DNA of 64,000 nucleotides from Desarmillaria ectypa (Eukaryota; Basidiomycota; Agaricomycetes; Agaricales; Physalacriaceae), in the NCBI GenBank assembly GCA_030407005.1, contig JAUDYN010000003.1, positions 248,001 through 312,000 on the forward strand, read 5' to 3'. The position numbers and the translations under genes were made by a program. A model generated the notes under the pieces. It saw only the letters and a list, made by a program, of their open reading frames with translations. It was not told the DNA's origin and did no database searches. Below, piece by piece: positions 1-11,209 of this stretch; position 1 is the first letter of the stretch; each line of letters opens with the position of its first letter.

Positions 1-719
1 TATTACTCTACCTCCGTCAACGGCAAGAGGTGCTACGCCAAAGAAGCCTGAGAAGAATCGGCAGACTAATAGTGACTCAATATTATGAGCCAGAGCTTGT
101 CCGAGGTGGAATAAGATGTACGCGAACATCGCTCCCAATATAACGGGACGTCGACCGTATAGCTCACTGCCGGGTCCCCAGAATGATGGCTGAGGTTGAA
201 GAGTCAGAAAATCCGACTAGAGAGGGAGCGAGCACATACCCCAATTGCAAATCCCAGCAAGAAAAGAGTCACAATTGCATAGGCTGTTTCGCGGTTGATG
301 TTGAATACGCGTACTGTCTCAGCGAAAGCAGACGTGGGAGCCGAGGATGCGAAAGAACTAAAGATAAAGAATGGTTTAACGAATGCAATGATAGGAACAA
401 GAGGCCATACGCACACAGATAACGCTAAATTGACGCTAACAATGGTGACAACCCATTTCTTACTATTTGGCCAATTTTGAGGATTAGTGGGATCGTTTGG
501 ACCGTCCCATGTTACCATGTTGGGGTCGACATAAGCTGTATGAGATCGATTAACAACACTTGGATAGCAAGGGTGAATCTCCTCACATTCAGAATCATTA
601 TTAGAAAATTTCTTTCCCTCAGCCTTAGTTCCTATTGCCGTTGCAAGTGCAGGTGAGGAACGTATCGCGTCAAGAGCAGTAATGGAGGAGCGCGGAGTCG
701 AATTCATGTTCATAGTCAT
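1..719 (-). CDS. MFS transporter, DHA1 drug:H+ antiporter type (N-terminal part, leaves window)
   Basis: Probable proton-driven efflux pump of the plasma membrane, 5' part only. Exon 1 is 719-240, a 50-nt GT-AG intron is 239-190, and exon 2 runs from 189 off the left edge in frame. The start at 719 is chosen because the upstream in-frame ATG (836) adds residues unlike the family. Residues about 93-110 carry the V-T-W-x-G-P-N-D-P-x-N-P-Q-N-W signature found just before TM1 in fungal DHA1 transporters. TM1 and TM2 follow. Exon 2 gives the motif-A-like loop G-P-G-S-E-L-Y-G-R-R-P, then TM3 and a second R-F-F-S-G-F-F-G motif. The substrate cannot be told from this part. The family call is strong; polyamine or multidrug specificity is inference. 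Confidence 0.88.
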
Positions 720-1914
720 CTGAAGATGACGAACCTCGAGGGTTGTGTACGAGGGGACTGCCACAAGGCATATCCACGAAGTGAAGTTCTTTATATGAGC
801 GCTGTTCGCAGTGCCATGATGAAAAGCTAAATACAAATGAAAACGACGTTCAGGATGGATCCATTATTGAAGCGTGTTCTCGAAGGGCGGTCTCCGGTTC
901 TAATGAAGCCGAATAGCCCGATATTGCGGAGATGACACGTGAAAAAACCGCAAAACATGTGGAAGAAGTGCCGCCCCTGCCCCCGCATGCACGGTAAAGT
1001 CATTATCATCGTCAGACAAGATGAGCCCTCACATGCAAGCCCGTAAATGAGATGATAATCGCCTTCCGTGGGCCCTGAGCCTGTGCATTTCGGCACTTGA
1101 CTCGTATATCCAAGAAGGGGGCATGGCGCGGCGTCATATCCGAGATATGGAGAGTTATTAGCTTCGAGGCCCGGCGCCTTGCTTTTGGTGAATAGTCTGT
1201 ATGAAGGGGAGCATGATGCGACGTCAGACCCGCGTCCTGTTACGCTAGGAGGAAGTTCTTAATGCAGCGGTCGAGTCCGAGGCCTTGATGTGAGGCGCGG
1301 TCGTGAGAAGATAGTGGAAGTGCCCTAGACTCAACCTAGGCGCATGAAAACGCGGTTATTCTTGTGAAAATAGCATCAACACATGAAGACAAGGTATGTC
1401 AGAGCGATTGTACTGGCATCGTCGGCAATAGCTGGTACAATAAAAATCGGCTGAATTTAAACTACAAGAAGACGTCTATAGGGTAAGAACACAAAATTGC
1501 CGCCAGTATAATAGGGATAGCGACTGGGGGGAAGAGACAATACGTGATGCTCACGATGAATTGTCAATTCGGGGGTAACACCTGCCATCCAGAATTTGAA
1601 GGGATGCCTGAGAGATGAGTCGGGCATGACGTCTACAACACTGAACGCATACTAAGCCACATTTCACTCACTTTTCTCATGATCGTGGCAAGGTCGTGGC
1701 GCGAGTCACCCAATCAGTGGCTGTGCTTCCCATTAAGTAGACGAATTTTATAAGTAAATAATTATATAAACGAATTTATTCGCAAACTGTCACAGTCACG
1801 TGATAATCAGTCACACGCACGTGCCCAACTTTGCGCGTCCACCACAGTCCACCGCTCAACGTCGATCACGACGGCCGCTGACTTGCTCAACACTCATCCG
1901 CCGGACAGTCTCCG
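720..1914. other. Divergent intergenic region between MFS gene and MCM10
   Basis: About 1.2 kb between two divergently transcribed genes, so it should hold both promoters. The only ORF of note (1096-827, minus) has no recognisable motif and is treated as chance. An AT-rich stretch lies at about 1741-1785, before MCM10. No repeat or RNA gene was seen. Confidence 0.5.
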
Positions 1915-4152
1915 ATGGAGCAATTAGACTGGACACAAGAAGATTCCCAACAGAAACAAGATGCTATTCGCAAGGAAATCGCCCGACTCCAGGCACAGCT
2001 CCAACCTGACGCCCCAATCTCGCCAAAGAAGAACAGGAAGCAGCAACTAGGGAACATGTTGGCTCCACCGACACCGTCTCCAAGTGAGTAACTGCTTATT
2101 TTTTGGGCGCTGTGTGAACCTATCTACTCTAGAAAAGAAGCGAAAAATTTCTAAAGCTGATACCGACTCAACTATACCGCGCCAACCACCTCCAGCAGCC
2201 AAAACACTAAATCCTCCTTCGTCCAAAACTACGACACTTCTGCCTCCAAATCCTGCACCCTCGGCTGTTTTGGCCAAATTGGCGAAAAACAAGCCCCTCA
2301 GCCTCGACGACGCCGACAGAGAGGTTGAACCCTCGCGATCAGCTGCATTCACAGACAGGCCCGCCGAGGTGAAACCAGCAGCTGGACCGCACCGCGATGA
2401 AAGACTGGCTCTCATCGAAGATTTTGAACCGGGCCCTTACGATCACAAGCCACCATTCGATGACCTTAATTTCGAGCAGCTGGAACCAAATTCGGGTATA
2501 CGGCTTTCGTATGTACTCCGTCTTTATTCAGCTCTTTTCATTCTCACTTGTTCTTCTAGCTCTCGTACCCTTCCACACGAGCACCTACAAGATCACTTGA
2601 CAGGACGTTTCTACATCTCCCCGTCCCGACTCTACTCGTGTGTACGACTTCTTCCTGACCAACGAGGCTATGATGTCCCCGTGTGCGGTGATTGGATTAC
2701 CATTGCAGTCGTCGCCGAACGCGGTCCTATCAAGTTTAGTAAAGCACCTGTGACCATTGAAACGGATGATGAAGGCAGGAAAACAGACGCGAAAGGGAAA
2801 GGGAAGCAGAGGGAGCCACCCAAACCATCAGGGAAGAAGTACGTTAACATGAAGCTCATCGACTTTGGTTCGCGGTCACGTTCGGCGTCTTCTGCAACTG
2901 GTGGAAAAGTAGTCATACGTGGGGATGCGTTTCTGTCATTGTTGTTGTTCGAGTCGGACGGGTTTGACGTAGAAATGCAAGAGAATGGCTCGAAGGGAAA
3001 GATTTACAGGGGCGGCAGCCGGGGTGCCTTCGAATCCATGTCGAAGTTGAAGGAGGGCGATGTCATTGCCTTGATGAATCCCAAAATTCTGAAGCCATTT
3101 CAGGTATTCATGCTTCCTTTTCACCGTGGCCTGTCTGATCGTCCATAGCATTCAACAAGTAATCCCCATCCCACAAACAACATCCTCGCACTGACACCGG
3201 AATCCGCTGGTACTATCACTGTGATAGGCCGAGCCAAAGACCTGGGAATGTGCACAGTCCTCAAGCGGGATGGGTCAGTGTGCGGTTCATGGTGCGACAA
3301 ACGTGTGAGCGATGTCTGTGAATGGCATGTTCAGAATGCTGTCGAACGTCGTCGCGCTGCACGTCCTGAATTCTCCGCTTCGTAAGTAGCATTGCCTCTG
3401 AGAAATGATTCGTCCTTATTTTTTTCCAGGACATCTGGCATGTCGAACACCGCGATCAAGAAACGAAAACCTGCTTACGATCCTGCGCGACAATGGGGTT
3501 TGAAGCCGGAGGACGCAGAGGGATCAGCGACCTACGTAGTCTCAGGACACGTCGTAAAGGGCTCAGGCCCGAGCTCATTAGAGGTTTCGGAAAATATTGG
3601 CAGGGAAGGGCAAGCGAAGGCTCAGCGGCTACGCGCCAAAGATGCAGATAAGGCCCTCAAAACTCTTTTGGACCGAGACAAAGAGGGGATGAAAGCGGTA
3701 ATTGCAGCTAGGGAGTTTGCTCAGAAGGAAGATAAGAAGGGAAAGGAGGGTGGGAGGAAGAGGAAACGAAGAGACAAAGAAGAGTGTCCCAAGGTCGGAC
3801 CGGGTACGAAGGAAAGTATTCCGAAGAGCCATTATAGCGCAGAGATGGTCAAGCAATTGGGTTTTAATCCCGCAGCAAGAACGGGTCAGCCGCGGGAAGA
3901 TCCTCATTTGAGGCAGAAGGTCCGTTGATACTTAAATAGCATTGCTTCGATTTCGTTGACGTCTCTCTATAGCTCGACGCGCTAGCAGCTATGCAGTCAT
4001 CGAGAAGAGAATTCAATCTGGCGCCACGACCTGGACTGAGGGTACGCTCTAATGTTACAGTGCCAGTCGGAGAGAAAGAGCTGCCTTTGACTACGGAGAG
4101 AGCTGGGAACGCTGGCGCTGAGGATGTCATTATGGTTGATCTTGATGACTGA
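1915..4152 (+). CDS. MCM10: Minichromosome maintenance protein 10 (DNA replication initiation factor)
   Basis: Nuclear replication factor that binds the Mcm2-7/Cdc45 helicase, single-stranded DNA and polymerase alpha-primase. Six exons: 1915-2083, 2133-2508, 2560-3103, 3149-3381, 3430-3919, 3973-4152. Introns are 45-53 nt, all GT-AG, and the exons sum to 663 residues. The N-terminus is charged and coiled-coil-like. An OB-fold with the typical G-I-R-L-S-S-R and S-P-S-R-L-Y-S segments begins near residue 180. The Mcm10 zinc finger follows with ligands C398, C408, C420 and H423 (C-X9-C-X11-C-X2-H), inside the family pattern of S-W-C-D-K-R then C-E-W-H-V-Q. A basic Lys/Arg-rich linker and a short acidic C-terminus end the protein. 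Length suits fungal Mcm10. Identification rests on order and spacing of these motifs; exon borders are by eye but frame-consistent. Confidence 0.93.
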
Positions 4153-4538
4153 ATGTTGGATTTGCATACTTATTATAACATCCATTTTCATCTATCTAGT
4201 TCACATATCTACAGCGGTGATTACCGAGTTTGGGTTGACTTTGAACTTCGATACCTTTTCATATCTGTCTGTCCTTTACCGGCGACCCTGTACATGATGT
4301 ATTGCTGCGCCGTAGTGTCCGACTTGTGCAATACGGTGTGTTTTTGTTTTCTTCTATTCTACAGTAAGTCTGAGATTAACAACAGCAAGTACCTCACAGG
4401 GATCTAACAGCATGTATGAAGAGTGCGGAATCAACAACGCATATGACGTATCTTCGTCTGTATGCCTCGTATCGTACACTATAATCAGTGACTACTGCAT
4501 TGACAAAGATCGCGAGAACACGGCCTTTGCCTTTCGGT
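4153..4538. other. Convergent intergenic region
   Basis: Space of 386 bp between the stop codons of MCM10 (+) and the membrane-protein gene (-). It should contain both 3' ends. Pyrimidine-rich and AT-rich tracts are present, but no coding signal was recognised. Confidence 0.5.
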
Positions 4539-5446
4539 CTACTGAGTCTTGGTCTTCCCCTTCCCCTTCTTCACCACTGACGCGGACGACAATTTAGCCT
4601 TCCACACTCTCAACCCGAAGAGAATCGTATATATATAGCTGCCCACGGCCTTTGCCCCTAGCGAGCTCAGCGCGAAAGCCGGCCTCACTTCGAAAGGTAC
4701 AACCTCATCAAAAGCCGGATGAAATGTCATCGTGCTATACACGATGGCCACGAGAGAGCCAGACCAGACGTCTAATGATCCCCAAAACCCTACACCGCTC
4801 CGTAAAAATACGGGGGTTCCAAAACTCCATTCTGAAGTCCATGTCTTGAGGGTAGCGGCTGATGCGCCACCTCCACAGGAAACGACCGCACCAATGATAA
4901 TGTGAAATAGTGCGGATGAAGTCAGCTTGTTATCTATGGCGGGGCTAGACGAGATCATGGCAAGAGTACTTGTTACGGCGTTAGCTCGAAGGAGACCGTC
5001 AAGGGGAAATAACACGAGATCAAGGTTTGGACTGCTAAGGATGTTAGGAAAAATGGCAAAGAGCAGGGTGACAGCAAGATGCGGAACGATGTAGTTTATA
5101 TATGGGTGGATGGAGAATAGAATTGGCGGTGGAAGAGATAGCAGGGTATGCGAAAGGACCATTCCTCCCCAGCACTAGGAAGGAGACCAGTCAGTGATTG
5201 CATTTACAAAGGTACCCTCCAGGCCCTCACCATTATAAGGTATCCCACAATGTATGTTCCCCAGGAAAGATTGTTTCCTGATTTTCTCATATTGTTTTGA
5301 TAAGCCATGGAGACTCGTGTTGCATGGAGAGTAGAAGCCCATGGATAAGGAAACAAGGTAGGATGAACTTGAGTAATCGTCAAGAAAGTGAGAGCATCGG
5401 CGAAGGGACGCAATGCATACGCAAACGCTTGAGCCAGCGCTGCCAT
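4539..5446 (-). CDS. Multi-pass membrane protein, possibly TRIC-channel-like
   Basis: Uncharacterised fungal membrane protein of 283 residues from two exons, 5446-5231 and 5174-4539, split by a 56-nt GT-AG intron (5230-5175). About seven hydrophobic segments are visible. Conserved-looking features are a G-Y-L-I-M-C-W-G-G-M stretch spanning the splice, F-P-L-D-G-L-L-R-A-N-A in the middle, and a glycine motif C-G-G-G-A-S-A-A-T in the fifth segment. The tail is short and basic (K-K-G-K-G-K). The span number and GGG motif recall trimeric intracellular cation channels of ER membranes, but I could not align it, so that is only a suggestion. It is convergent with MCM10 and has no functional neighbour. 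Confidence 0.75.
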
Positions 5447-6569
5447 GGATGATGCTAGTCAAGCAGAAGGATTAATCCAGGATCGATCGACGACGTGTTC
5501 TGAGAAGAAGGCGGACTAAAGATATTCCAGGCTCTTTCCGGAACGTTCCGGCTACATTTAATGTTGTGTCTCGTAAGTTCTTTCGGACAAACCCTTACCA
5601 ACTGGGAATCTTTTTCTTCGACTTGAACGGAGACGTTGAATTTAGCAATCAATGTATTTGCCACGATACCTGACTATTCACCTCGATACGACCTGACCAT
5701 AACTGTCGCTTACTTCGACGTCTGTTTGTTCGGAACTATCTCACGGTCAGAGTCTTGCCTTTCATGATCCCGCCCCCTGTTCTGCAACGTTGGCTGCCAC
5801 TGCTTGGTGGTCATTCAAATATACTTCATGGCAGACGAGAATTGTGACATAGCAGTGAGCAAGGAGTATGTTCATGCACCGGGCACCCGGAGCTGTTCAG
5901 AGCTTCGCATCGTAAAGCGCCTACGACTCATAACACCGGGATCATCTATGCATCACAATCTCGACCATTTGTGCTGGGATTCCAGGTAGGACCTATAGTC
6001 GATGATCATGGTCTCAGTATTCAATCTGACACGATGTCCAGGTTCCCGGCTACAGACAGGAGAAGTACAACTTAAATCTGGCCTTGAAAACAATAGCGAC
6101 TGCCTTCATTGTCCGCACTGAGTCGGACCTCGGCCGGCAGGAAAATCGACCACGAGATCGCGGATCAGTCAAATGGCTATTGTTCTACTCTTTTGTCAAG
6201 TTCAACATCAGTTGACAGCGCCCCTCCCGGTTCCTTATTCCTGAAACACCACCTTAACTGCCGTATATCTAGAGGACCCGTTACTTCCCCCTTTCCTCCC
6301 CCTGCTACTCCAAACTCTCATCGCAAGTCAAGTTTTGGGACCTCTAACCTCTCTACAGCTAGTTCTCTACACCTTGGTACGAGTTCAAAACTGCATTGCA
6401 TTAATAACCGCCCGGTCGCTCGTTGCCACTCGTAGACATTGTCGCATTGCACCTACTGTCATTCTCATATCCACATCGACTGAAGCGCAGAAACATTCTC
6501 AGGTTAGGTCTTCAGTGAGATGGCCTCAACGTATCTGATGAGTACCAGTACTTCCTAGATTATCATACG
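5447..6569. other. Divergent intergenic region
   Basis: About 1.1 kb between the membrane-protein gene and an F-box gene that read away from each other. Short ORFs at 5455-5664 (-), 5804-5989 (+) and 6109-6435 (+) show no known motif. Probably two promoters and 5' leaders. Confidence 0.45.
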
Positions 6570-8219
6570 ATGGCGAAAACCAGTTCACCATCTGCACCAA
6601 CAAAACCGTCGTGCCTCAAATGTGGCTTCATATCATCTCGCCCTCAGAATAAACGAGAACCGTCGCATCCGCGTCTCAAAGCACTTCTTAAGTCCAACAC
6701 TCCCCCACTCGAGGCAGAGAAAACATTCTTCCGGAAGGCGAAGGAAGATCTCCCCCTCATTGTATCAGATTTGGACGAAAGAATTACGCAGACTCAGCAG
6801 CTGCTTCATGCTCTTATGGACGAACGGGCCCAGGCTGCGGAAGACCTTCGACATGCCAAAATCGTGCTTCATCCCATGCGAACCATACCTGACGACGTTC
6901 TTCGCGAAATATTTCGCTATAGTACGCTGACTTGGGAGGATATGGTCGAGTCGGGTAGGCGGCTGGCTTCCTATGATTCTCTTGACCCAAGGAATGGGCC
7001 GTGGGTGCTGACGCAGGTTTGTCGGAACTGGAGAAGTGTAGCCTTGTCCATGCCGTCGCTATGGAACTGTATTTCCCTCGATTTTAACGTATATTACAGG
7101 CAGAGGGACCGCCCTGCGTGCGTGGCCCTCCAGCTCGGGTTGCATATCCAGCGGGCCTGCAGGTCCCCCCTCTCAATCAGAATCGAGAGCATGGTTGACA
7201 TACATACGCACAATGCCTTTCCCATCATCCTCTCGAGCATGTCGCAATGGAGACATTTGCACATACGCGCCCCCGTCGCAACTTGCCACCACCTTGCTCA
7301 ATGCAAGGCATTTCTAGAATCTCTCGAAGAGGTGCATATTGATGGTGGCGTATTTCCAACTAGTTCACAGCAGACAAACCTCGAAATATTCCAGATGGCA
7401 GCTAACCTTCGGCGGCTTAACGTTGTTGAACACGCTGATCTCCGTAGCCATCGCCTTCGTCTTGCCTGGTCGCAACTGACGCACCTCTCTATCAACATCT
7501 ACTCTGATATGAATTTCCATCATTTCAAGGAACTCACAAGAGTCGAAGAACTCCGAATCGTTTTCCCCTCAGGACCGCGAAAACTGAACGTATCGCAGCG
7601 CATTACTCTACCCAAAGTTGACTATCTGTCTTTGAAGAGAAGAGGAGCGATGCACGGGGTGAATACGGTGGCAGAATTATTTGACATGCTAGATCTTCCC
7701 TCTCTAACGTCGATCACATTTGGATCGATGGGTATCGAGCCAGGGTTGAAAGGCATGCTACTCGATTTGCCGACATCGCTGTCTTACCCAGGCCGCCTGC
7801 TTGACTCCATCATCTTGGAGTACCCAGAGTATGACCTCGCAGTCCCGGAAAACAATACCCGTTTCCACAATTTCCTGACCCAGGCCTCCGACGTCGTGGG
7901 TCTCTTTATAGCGTTGCAAAACATCGGGGGAGATGTAATAAAGAAGCTCACTCACGATGATGTCAACGGTCATAACTACTTCCCACACCTTAAACTCCTC
8001 GGCTTCCACGACTCCACCTTTACGGCGTCTCAGACAACAATTCTCGACATGCTCGAGTCACGGATGAAGGGTGCGCATGCGCCTAGTACGGGTGGCCAGT
8101 CGGTAGAGTCGTATGCGTCCTTAGAGCGGGTTTCTTTTCCGGATGATTTTGACTTTGACGAACCGGGTGCGGAGGAACGGTGTGATGCGTTGTCTGATCA
8201 AGGGCTATCAATGATTTAA
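6570..8219 (+). CDS. F-box domain protein (intact, single exon)
   Basis: Probable substrate-recognition subunit of an SCF ubiquitin ligase, 549 residues with no intron. The N-terminus has a short C-x-x-C-G element, then a coiled coil at about residues 60-95. The F-box begins at about 103 (H-P-M-R-T-I-P-D-D-V-L-R-E-I-F). It continues through the family signature G-P-W-V-L-T-Q-V-C-R-N-W-R and S-L-W at about 140-165. The rest is leucine-rich, LRR-like repeats that would hold the target. The layout (Cys pair, coiled coil, F-box, LRR) is typical of the large agaric F-box families. No lesion is seen. The target is unknown. Confidence 0.88.
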   Translation: MAKTSSPSAPTKPSCLKCGFISSRPQNKREPSHPRLKALLKSNTPPLEAEKTFFRKAKEDLPLIVSDLDERITQTQQLLHALMDERAQAAEDLRHAKIVLHPMRTIPDDVLREIFRYSTLTWEDMVESGRRLASYDSLDPRNGPWVLTQVCRNWRSVALSMPSLWNCISLDFNVYYRQRDRPACVALQLGLHIQRACRSPLSIRIESMVDIHTHNAFPIILSSMSQWRHLHIRAPVATCHHLAQCKAFLESLEEVHIDGGVFPTSSQQTNLEIFQMAANLRRLNVVEHADLRSHRLRLAWSQLTHLSINIYSDMNFHHFKELTRVEELRIVFPSGPRKLNVSQRITLPKVDYLSLKRRGAMHGVNTVAELFDMLDLPSLTSITFGSMGIEPGLKGMLLDLPTSLSYPGRLLDSIILEYPEYDLAVPENNTRFHNFLTQASDVVGLFIALQNIGGDVIKKLTHDDVNGHNYFPHLKLLGFHDSTFTASQTTILDMLESRMKGAHAPSTGGQSVESYASLERVSFPDDFDFDEPGAEERCDALSDQGLSMI

Positions 8220-9512
8220 CTCTGAATATCTCCACTAATTTCATGTTGATGGTATCTTGTCAATTGTACGTATATTCTAAGCACGTCTCGATGATCATTA
8301 TTACACGCTGGCCGCTGACAATTGCCAAGCAGTCAAATAGTATCACAGCTATCACTTGTGGCACCTTTTACGACTCATATTGTTACCGGGGTTCTCGTTT
8401 TCACGAACGCGTCTGCCTAGAATTGGAGAGGAGCCGTTACTGACCCCCCGGTTCAGCGTCTCCAGATCTTTCAGCGGTATCAAGCGAAGGAAAATGCGCC
8501 GAAGTGGCCTCCATGAAAGTCTCTCCAAGAACTTGTGCCATTTTGGGTGCAACCTGCGAGTGTGATGAAAATTATAAATCATATGGCGACGAATATACAT
8601 ACAGCGTCACTAATTTGTCTATATTGATCTGTCACTGAGCCAGAGATTAAAGTATGTATCTTGAGCCGCATGTCAGTTTGCCAAGTATACTGTACTAATG
8701 AGAGCGTCAAAAGACGTACTTGGGAAGGACATTATCTTCGCACATTCACGCCGGGGCAACAATCTTTCTCCCCTTTGTTGAACAGTTTAGGTCAGTGGGC
8801 GCTAGTGCTGAATCCAAAGGTGATTCACTTATCTGGGTGCGCACACGCCCAATGATTGCTACACGAGGTGTGAATTGTACTAGGCATGTTTTTCTGAAGA
8901 GGGAGATGACAATGGCGCGGAGATCAACTGACACTGCTGGAGTCGGTACATTTCCCCCACGGAAAAAAGCGAGACCGTTGAGACATTTCATTTGAAATTC
9001 TGATGGTAAAAAATGAGTTCACAAAAATAACTTGAAAGATGAGATATTTTCCGTATACACTTTTGGGATAAGAAAAAGAGCAGGAAAAACGGAAGGAAAA
9101 AAGTGTTTCCCGCGGTCAGGACAAAAGAAACCGCTTTTCATTCGCAGAAAAGAAACCGTTTTTGGTATGCGAAAGGAGCGTTAAGTAGAACTAGTTTTCA
9201 ATTGTGTTTTCTGTATCTCATTTTTGCGGTATTCAAAGGTAAAGAAAAGTCAAAATATTTTCAGAATACGATTTTCCGTCCCGGCCCCAGCAGTGTGATT
9301 TCACCTATTTATATCAAAGACCCTGCGCCTGGGCTACCCGAACAGGGTGAGGAATGGAACAAACCACAAATTAAAGTCGGCACGCACGGATATCTTGATG
9401 TCATCCATTCATTCTTCGTTGCTTGGTAGAGGAACTGCCGGAAGATGAATTACTCACTTCAAGATGTACTATAAGAACAGAATATGCATTTCGTCTTTTC
9501 TTACTCCGAGAG
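8220..9512. other. Intergenic region without recognised gene
   Basis: About 1.3 kb between an intact F-box gene and an F-box pseudogene. ORFs here (for example 8352-8600 - and 8720-8995 +) overlap one another and show no motif. The part at about 9000-9260 is A-rich on the plus strand and repeats a short purine block followed by cgtttt/cgcttt (about 9122-9160). No gene is supported. Confidence 0.45.
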
Positions 9513-10997
9513 CTATATGTGTTGGCTGCTCAGTGTCACCACCAAGCCCTGCGCCTTGTAAGCATCCAGCATGACTCTACCATCTCGGCGAACACCTTCA
9601 TGGGAAAGGCTATGGGGGTGTACCTCGAAGGAAGCCAATAAAATCCTCTGGTGGTCATAATGGAATACCTTGAGGTTGCATTTTGACCGGGAAATCATGT
9701 CCCGAATGGCACTGAACGTCATTGGTGGTTCACGATCCTTATGCCCTACTTTTCCCGATACCACCAAGGTTGCCAAGGAAGGAAGCGTAAGCCTGTCCAA
9801 AAGTGGGAAAATGGGGTCGTCATCCCAAGCCCTGTGGTATATCCCCAAAACCGTAAGGGTGTGAAGCTCTGAACACGTAACTGAATCCCTCGTCAGATGT
9901 TCTTCCCTGTTATCACATTGAATGGAGCATTTCTCCAGATTAATAGCCACCGAAGGAAAGTCAAGCACCTCATTGAACGTCGGGCCAGGTTGGAATTCTT
10001 TTAAAGCATATGTTTGCGTTTGAACTGCGTGACTTGAATCTAAGGGGGATCGAACAGTGGTGAGACCACAGCTATGTCCATAACTTCTATGTAATGGAGT
10101 TTGAGGGAGAAGTAAAAAATCCGTAAATTTGTGTGGGTTAAGATCGCGTCGCCGTCTGTGCAAAGAAGTGAGATTCTTTCAAGTTTGGGTAAAGATAATT
10201 GTAGAGAGTGTAGATTCACAAATATTGATGATGGAAGGAAGAGACAGAGGTCGTGTATCCGGTTTGAAATCGAGCAAAGTATTATAGCCAAAGGCAATGG
10301 TAGCTCCTTGAACGTTGAGCTATCCGGATCGTTGGCAATGCAGACCGATAACCTGTGCTTCTCGGAGCGCAGCATGTGCTCGCCAATCCTTTGAGCAAAT
10401 CCATAAGTGCCTTCCGTGAAGGTCTTATCCACGATTGAAATATTCACGTAGGACCAAAGTTTTGGAAAGTCTAGCGTCACCTGTCTCCAACGTCTGGAAA
10501 CTAGCGCAATCGACCAAGGGGCGCTGTGGGCGCTTCGAAATTTCCACCACATGTCCTCAGCATCCGTCTGAGTGGCTTAAATTGGAAATTCGATAGTCTG
10601 GAGGAATATATGCGAAAGAATTTCTGCAGGGATGTCGAATGGGACTGAGTAGGCGCCGTCTTTCGCTGATTGCCCCGGATATTCGTGTGCGTTCCCTCCA
10701 TAGTAGCTCTACTTTCATATCAAGAGAGGCGATTGTGTACCTCATTTCCACAGAAGGTCTCATTAGGTTTGACTCTTCTGAGTCGATGTCCTTCAATTCC
10801 GCCTGGTAAGACGATATCATGGCGTTCAACGTGTCCGCTTCAGCAGGTAAAGGCGGCTCATTCGAGCGCGTCAAAGTCACAACATTAGAATTGTCTAGGG
10901 TATGCTGGTCAGAAGGGAGGCTGTGAGAGGGTACGTGGTAATTTGGACAATGACAGTCCACGCAGGGAGACCAAACTGAGTAGAAAGGAGTCATCAA
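9513..10997 (-). pseudogene. F-box protein pseudogene (frameshifts plus stop inside the F-box)
   Basis: Reads as the same family as the 6570-8219 gene: N-terminal Cys elements (C-V-D-C-H-C-P), a coiled coil, then L-L-S-P-I-R leading into an F-box. The frame breaks near 10632-10637. The continuing frame reads I-P-A-E-I-L-S-H-I-F, then meets a TAA at 10577-10579. It resumes with S-R-R-W-R-Q-V and L-W-S-Y, as in live copies. A third break near 10045-10080 shifts to the frame holding the C-terminal LRR-like part down to 9513. I tried introns for the last break; the donor and acceptor pairs I found gave stops. It is probably dead, and head-to-head with the next F-box relic. Confidence 0.78.
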
Positions 10998-11209
10998 ACT
11001 GTAAGTAAAAGAGGAATTCAGTTACAGAGATGGTCCTTGAGCTTGACAACTACCACCTTTTAGTTGAACCGCGGGAGTAGCAGTAAGCGATTTATCCGAA
11101 TTTTGCAAATGACTGGCGAGACGAAGTATACGGTACCGCCGGCAAACGCCGATGATTTCTGCCATTCCATCCAGCAGCATTTTTTACCGCCTACCAACGG
11201 AAGTCAACA

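Noticed and set aside
827..1096. Minus-strand ORF of 89 codons upstream of the MFS gene
   Set aside because: No motif, no splice partner and atypical composition; likely leader or chance.
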